From assembly GCA_907163375.1 (NCBI GenBank), contig CAJQUW010004596.1, positions 1-64,000 on the forward strand: a stretch of DNA of 64,000 nucleotides, read 5' to 3'. The notes under the pieces are model-generated. The model made no database searches and was not told the origin of the DNA. It saw only the letters and a program-made list of their open reading frames with translations. Below are positions 60,891-64,000 of this stretch, one piece after another. Each line of letters opens with the position of its first letter. Within the stretch, counting starts at the first letter, position 1. Source of the DNA: Prostheceraeus crozeri (lineage: Eukaryota > Platyhelminthes > Polycladida > Euryleptidae). The position numbers and the translations under genes are program-made.

Positions 60891-61170
60891 AAAACGACAT
60901 AAATTCATGAATTTGAACCCTTTTTCAGGTTATGAAGACCTAAATTCACAAATTTGGGCGTTTTTAAAAATACCCAATTTTCAAATTTTTCAAAATCTCA
61001 AATTTGAGAATTACAATTTTCTCGCTTAAATCATGACCGTTCCAGGACACCGAAAATCATAAAAGTTAAGAATCTCAAATTTGAGAATTGCAATTTTCAC
61101 CCTTAAAATCATGACCGTTCCATGACACCGAAAATCATAAAAGTTGAGAATTTCAAATTCATGAATTTTA
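60780..61170 (+). repeat. GACCGTTCCAGGACACC repeat array
   Basis: Further copies of the inner-end word lie at about 61,035 and 61,113, each followed by GAAAATCATAAAAGTT and CTCAAATTTGAGAATT words, with a 78-bp step. This looks like expansion of the right end of the CACTA-like element. Confidence 0.65.
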
Positions 61171-61224
61171 TCCATCTTTTAGATTTTTAAAATATATCAT
61201 GTGACTAATAATATTTCTTTAAAA

Positions 61225-61728
61225 ATGGAAGAAACAAAAGTGGAAGGAACTTCAGAAATGGAAGGAACCTCAAGAATATATCCTTCGTTATCATATGAAC
61301 GTAGTTCTACTTTAATGGACATTGAAAAGATTAACATTGAAAAAATGAACAAAGAAAAACACAAAGATAGAGTACGCTATACGAAAGATAAGGAATATCA
61401 ATTATTATTAAGATTAGAGCATTATGAGAAATTAAGAAAGAGATGGACTAAAGTTAAGAATGTAGCACAAGGAATTGGCATATTCTTAACAATAAGTTTA
61501 GGTGCTCTCACTATTGTTATATCTTCAGGTGTTTTAGTAATTCCAGTAGTTGCTACAGCTTTAACAGGTACGGGTGTTTTTGCAACTTCACTTGTTACAA
61601 TGTTAGATAAATCTTTAATAACTAAGAAACGAAAATCATTAAAACTAAGCATTTACATATTAAAGAAGTCTATGATAAACTACATTACTACTTTCAAAGA
61701 GTATGTGATGATAATGTTATTACGTTAG
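61225..61728 (+). pseudogene. Polinton membrane protein, segment C
   Basis: ATG at 61,225 (TTTAAAAATG). A charged N-terminal half with a Lys/Glu helix is followed by two hydrophobic stretches (GIGIFLTISLGALTIVISSG; VIPVVATALTGTGVF). Family not recognised. The downstream 300 bp hold further Lys-rich frames that may belong to it. Confidence 0.45.
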
Positions 61729-62057
61729 ATGAGATTGAAAAATTTGATCAAATAGCTAATGAAGTAAATCAAATATCATTTCAATCACAGACAGAAAAAG
61801 TTGATGATAAAAATAAAAAGGATGGCAAAATTTCTAGTGATGGTAAAATTTCTAATGAAGAAAATGACAATTTTTTTTAGAAGAGCTAAAAACTTTAAGC
61901 GAAAATTTAAGCAAAACTTTATTAAACAAAACTTAAAACGAGAAAACTTTAAACGAAAAGATGTCAAACAACAAAGCAATAAAAAAATAATTTGTTCAGT
62001 AAAATGTTTTTGTTGTATTACAATGTTACCACAAAATTCAAATATTATATTTTAAAA

Positions 62058-62884
62058 ATGGATAAAATTAGAGCTGATAATTTTAAAAGAATAAAACAAT
62101 TAGAAGAGTTAATAAAACAAAGAAATATTATGAAAGAAAATCATCGTCAACATAGAATGATAAAAGCTGGTATTCAATCTGATATGTTTGAAAAAATGCA
62201 GCAAACCGAGCAAGTAAAAACTGATTTTGAGAAAACTATGAAACCATTTAAAACTCTTGAAAAAGAAAGTACAAATAATGATAAACAAATTGATATAACA
62301 GATCCAGAGCACAAAACTATATTAGATGACTATGGATTACTAGAATCAAACATTAATAAGAAATTACCAAAATCTATGCAATTTGAACATTCTATTTCAT
62401 TTATAGATGGAAAAATAATACCTAGATTTTATCTCGGACAAAAAGAAATATTTCCACAACTTTTTCGAGGTTTAATTTTTTCACCAGATAAATCTCCTTT
62501 TAATTTAGATAGAAATTTTGTTAATCTTTTAAGAGGAGCAGCTTTAAGTAATTATGCTGTAGAAGATCTTATAAAATATAAAGCTATGTTAGACAGAGTT
62601 GGTTCAGTAAAATCTCTAAGACGTTATAAACAATTATAAAATTTATTATCAACGGGAGTTAAAGTAGGAAAAGGTTTATCTGAAAAACAGAAAACAGAAA
62701 CAACCATATTTTTACCAGATGATCCACAAGAATTACTAAATAAATTAAATATTTTAATATCTGCAATAAAAGAAGGACATAATTCTAGTTTCAATGAAAT
62801 TCATGCTATATTGAAAAGAGTGTTAGAAAAGAAGATTCTAAATGAAGAGGATTATAAAAGTGTAGCTGAAATATGTTGTTTCTA
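62058..62884 (+). pseudogene. Unknown Polinton protein X, segment C
   Basis: ATG at 62,058 in TTTTAAAAATG. The N-terminus is a charged coiled coil (KRIKQLEELIKQRNIM). The middle carries FIDGKIIPRFYLGQKEIFPQ, and the C-terminal part is shared with 48,255-48,665. Broken. Function unknown. Confidence 0.5.
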
Positions 62885-62927
62885 ATTTTTTTTAAAAAAA
62901 ATATTTATTTAAAATCTTAACTAAAAA

Positions 62928-63716
62928 ATGTGTTCAGCAGATTTAGACAAAATTAATAATCATTTAGAAAATTTGACAGAGATTTTGGGTTCATCAAAAT
63001 TTAGTACGACGTTAAAAATTATAACAACTACTTCATCACACACTTGTAATTTAGAACCCATTCTACATTTAGAACAAAATAAAAATTATCAAATTGCATT
63101 GACTAGTTTCTCTACATTTAACACTATTCAAAACGTTATCAAAGATGTGAATGACCAATTTAGATATTCTACTGATAAAGGCAAAACGTGGAAAGTACTA
63201 ACTTTTCTTCCTGGTTCTTACGAAGTTGAATCAATATCAAATGAAATTAAGAGACATTTAGGTATACCATTTAAAGATAAGAAACAATTACATTTTGCAG
63301 TTGAACCGGCAGTTAATAAATTTTCTCTTACTTTAGACGAAAATCATCAAGTTGATTTTAATCATGATAGATCATTGTCAAAGCTATTAGGATTTAATAA
63401 ACAAACCTATAGTCAAGGTTATCATTTAGCTGAGAAGATTCCAAAAATAACTGGAATAAATTCAATTGTTGTACATTGTGACATTATTGAAGGAGGATAT
63501 ATAAATGGTAAATTATCAAATTTAATATTCAGTTTTCCAGCTTTTACTGTACCCATTGGTTATAGATTAAATGTATTTCTACAAACATTAATATATTTTC
63601 CTATTACAAGAAAAACTATTAACAACATTAACATTAGAATCACTGATGAGAAAGGACAAGAAATAAATTTTGGAGGTGAAGAGATTATGATAGATCTTTT
63701 GGTTCGAGAGGTATAA
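62928..63716 (+). CDS. Polinton minor-capsid (penton)-like protein, segment C
   Basis: 262 residues, open frame, AAAAAATG start at 62,928. Same jelly-roll-like ending (LIFSFPAFTVPIGYRLNVF; INFGGEEIMIDLL) as the segment A copy, to which it is about 95% identical by eye. Confidence 0.65.
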   Translation: MCSADLDKINNHLENLTEILGSSKFSTTLKIITTTSSHTCNLEPILHLEQNKNYQIALTSFSTFNTIQNVIKDVNDQFRYSTDKGKTWKVLTFLPGSYEVESISNEIKRHLGIPFKDKKQLHFAVEPAVNKFSLTLDENHQVDFNHDRSLSKLLGFNKQTYSQGYHLAEKIPKITGINSIVVHCDIIEGGYINGKLSNLIFSFPAFTVPIGYRLNVFLQTLIYFPITRKTINNINIRITDEKGQEINFGGEEIMIDLLVREV

Positions 63717-63807
63717 ACTCCTACGCGAAGCTAGAGAAGTTTAATTTTCTTCTTCTTCTTTAGAAACAAAAAATAAAAAAATAAAAATAATTTTTTTTTA
63801 TTAAAAA

Positions 63808-64000
63808 ATGAGTGAATTACCTCCATTTAATAAAAAAAACTTAAATTTAATCATCATCCAAATTTATCTAATAAAGTTTTGTCAGTTATTTGTGGAAGAT
63901 CAGGATGTGGAAAAACATATCTATTGTTTAAAATTTTAACGACTCCAAATTTTTTGCATTATAACAATCTTATAATTTATACAACAACAGCAGAACAACC
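63808..64000 (+). pseudogene. Polinton packaging ATPase start, segment C
   Basis: ATG at 63,808. A Walker A-type stretch (CGRSGCGKTYLLFKI) appears near 63,890-63,935. Cut by the window end. Confidence 0.6.

Larger units (their letters stand above)
61200..64000 (+). mobile_element. Polinton (Maverick) fossil, segment C, runs off window
   Basis: Parts in order on the plus strand: two-segment membrane protein, unknown protein X, minor-capsid-like protein and the start of the packaging ATPase. About three breaks. The gene order repeats that of segment A in the opposite orientation. The true extent beyond 64,000 is unknown. Confidence 0.85.

Overview
This looks like AT-rich DNA from an aquatic invertebrate animal. 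It has spliced genes with GT/AG introns, long gene-poor stretches and a very high load of eukaryotic transposons: Tc1/mariner, hAT, PIF/Harbinger, piggyBac-like, CACTA-like, LINE, tRNA-SINE, Penelope-like and Polinton. The palindrome TAGGCCTA recurs; I associate that with ambulacrarian (echinoderm/hemichordate) genomes, but this does not settle the taxon. No rRNA, tRNA gene or CRISPR array is visible.

Region 1 (1-13 kb): short CACGTGGGCCTCA-type repeats open the window. A seven-exon minus-strand gene (838-4889) follows, whose splice phases fit throughout and which encodes a 374-residue tyrosine-recombinase-like protein with an acidic tail. Its third intron-rich half holds a tRNA-derived SINE (about 2.8-2.96 kb). 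A second cluster of exon-like pieces on the same strand (5.6-8.1 kb) may belong to the same gene or to a neighbour. The DNA from 8.1 to 13 kb is mostly featureless.

Region 2 (13-20 kb): a 160-bp tandem repeat, a shrunken PIF/Harbinger element that still carries scraps of both its genes, and a large inverted repeat.

Region 3 (20.4-28.4 kb and again 48.7-54.4 kb): two copies of one compound repeat unit. Each carries the same dead mariner-type transposon, a MITE, a LINE 5' piece and a GCGCTT-ended element. Only the first copy was later hit by a Tc1 element, whose intron in turn received a Penelope-like fragment.

Region 4 (28.4-41.2 kb): retroelement and hAT remnants, a piggyBac-like element abutted by a well-defined hAT element with an 8-bp target duplication, a fold-back MITE, and a CCCGGGAT-rich stretch ending at a 23-N assembly gap.

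Region 5 (41.3-48.7, 55.2-58.7 and 61.2-64 kb): three Polinton (Maverick) fossil segments with capsid-like genes, DNA polymerase B, packaging ATPase, adenovirus-type protease, phospholipase-like and integrase parts. They are broken but closely similar to each other, so probably young. A CACTA-like transposase fragment with long inverted ends lies between the last two. Small perfect hairpins sit at the gene ends of the Polintons, and AAAAATG is the common start context.
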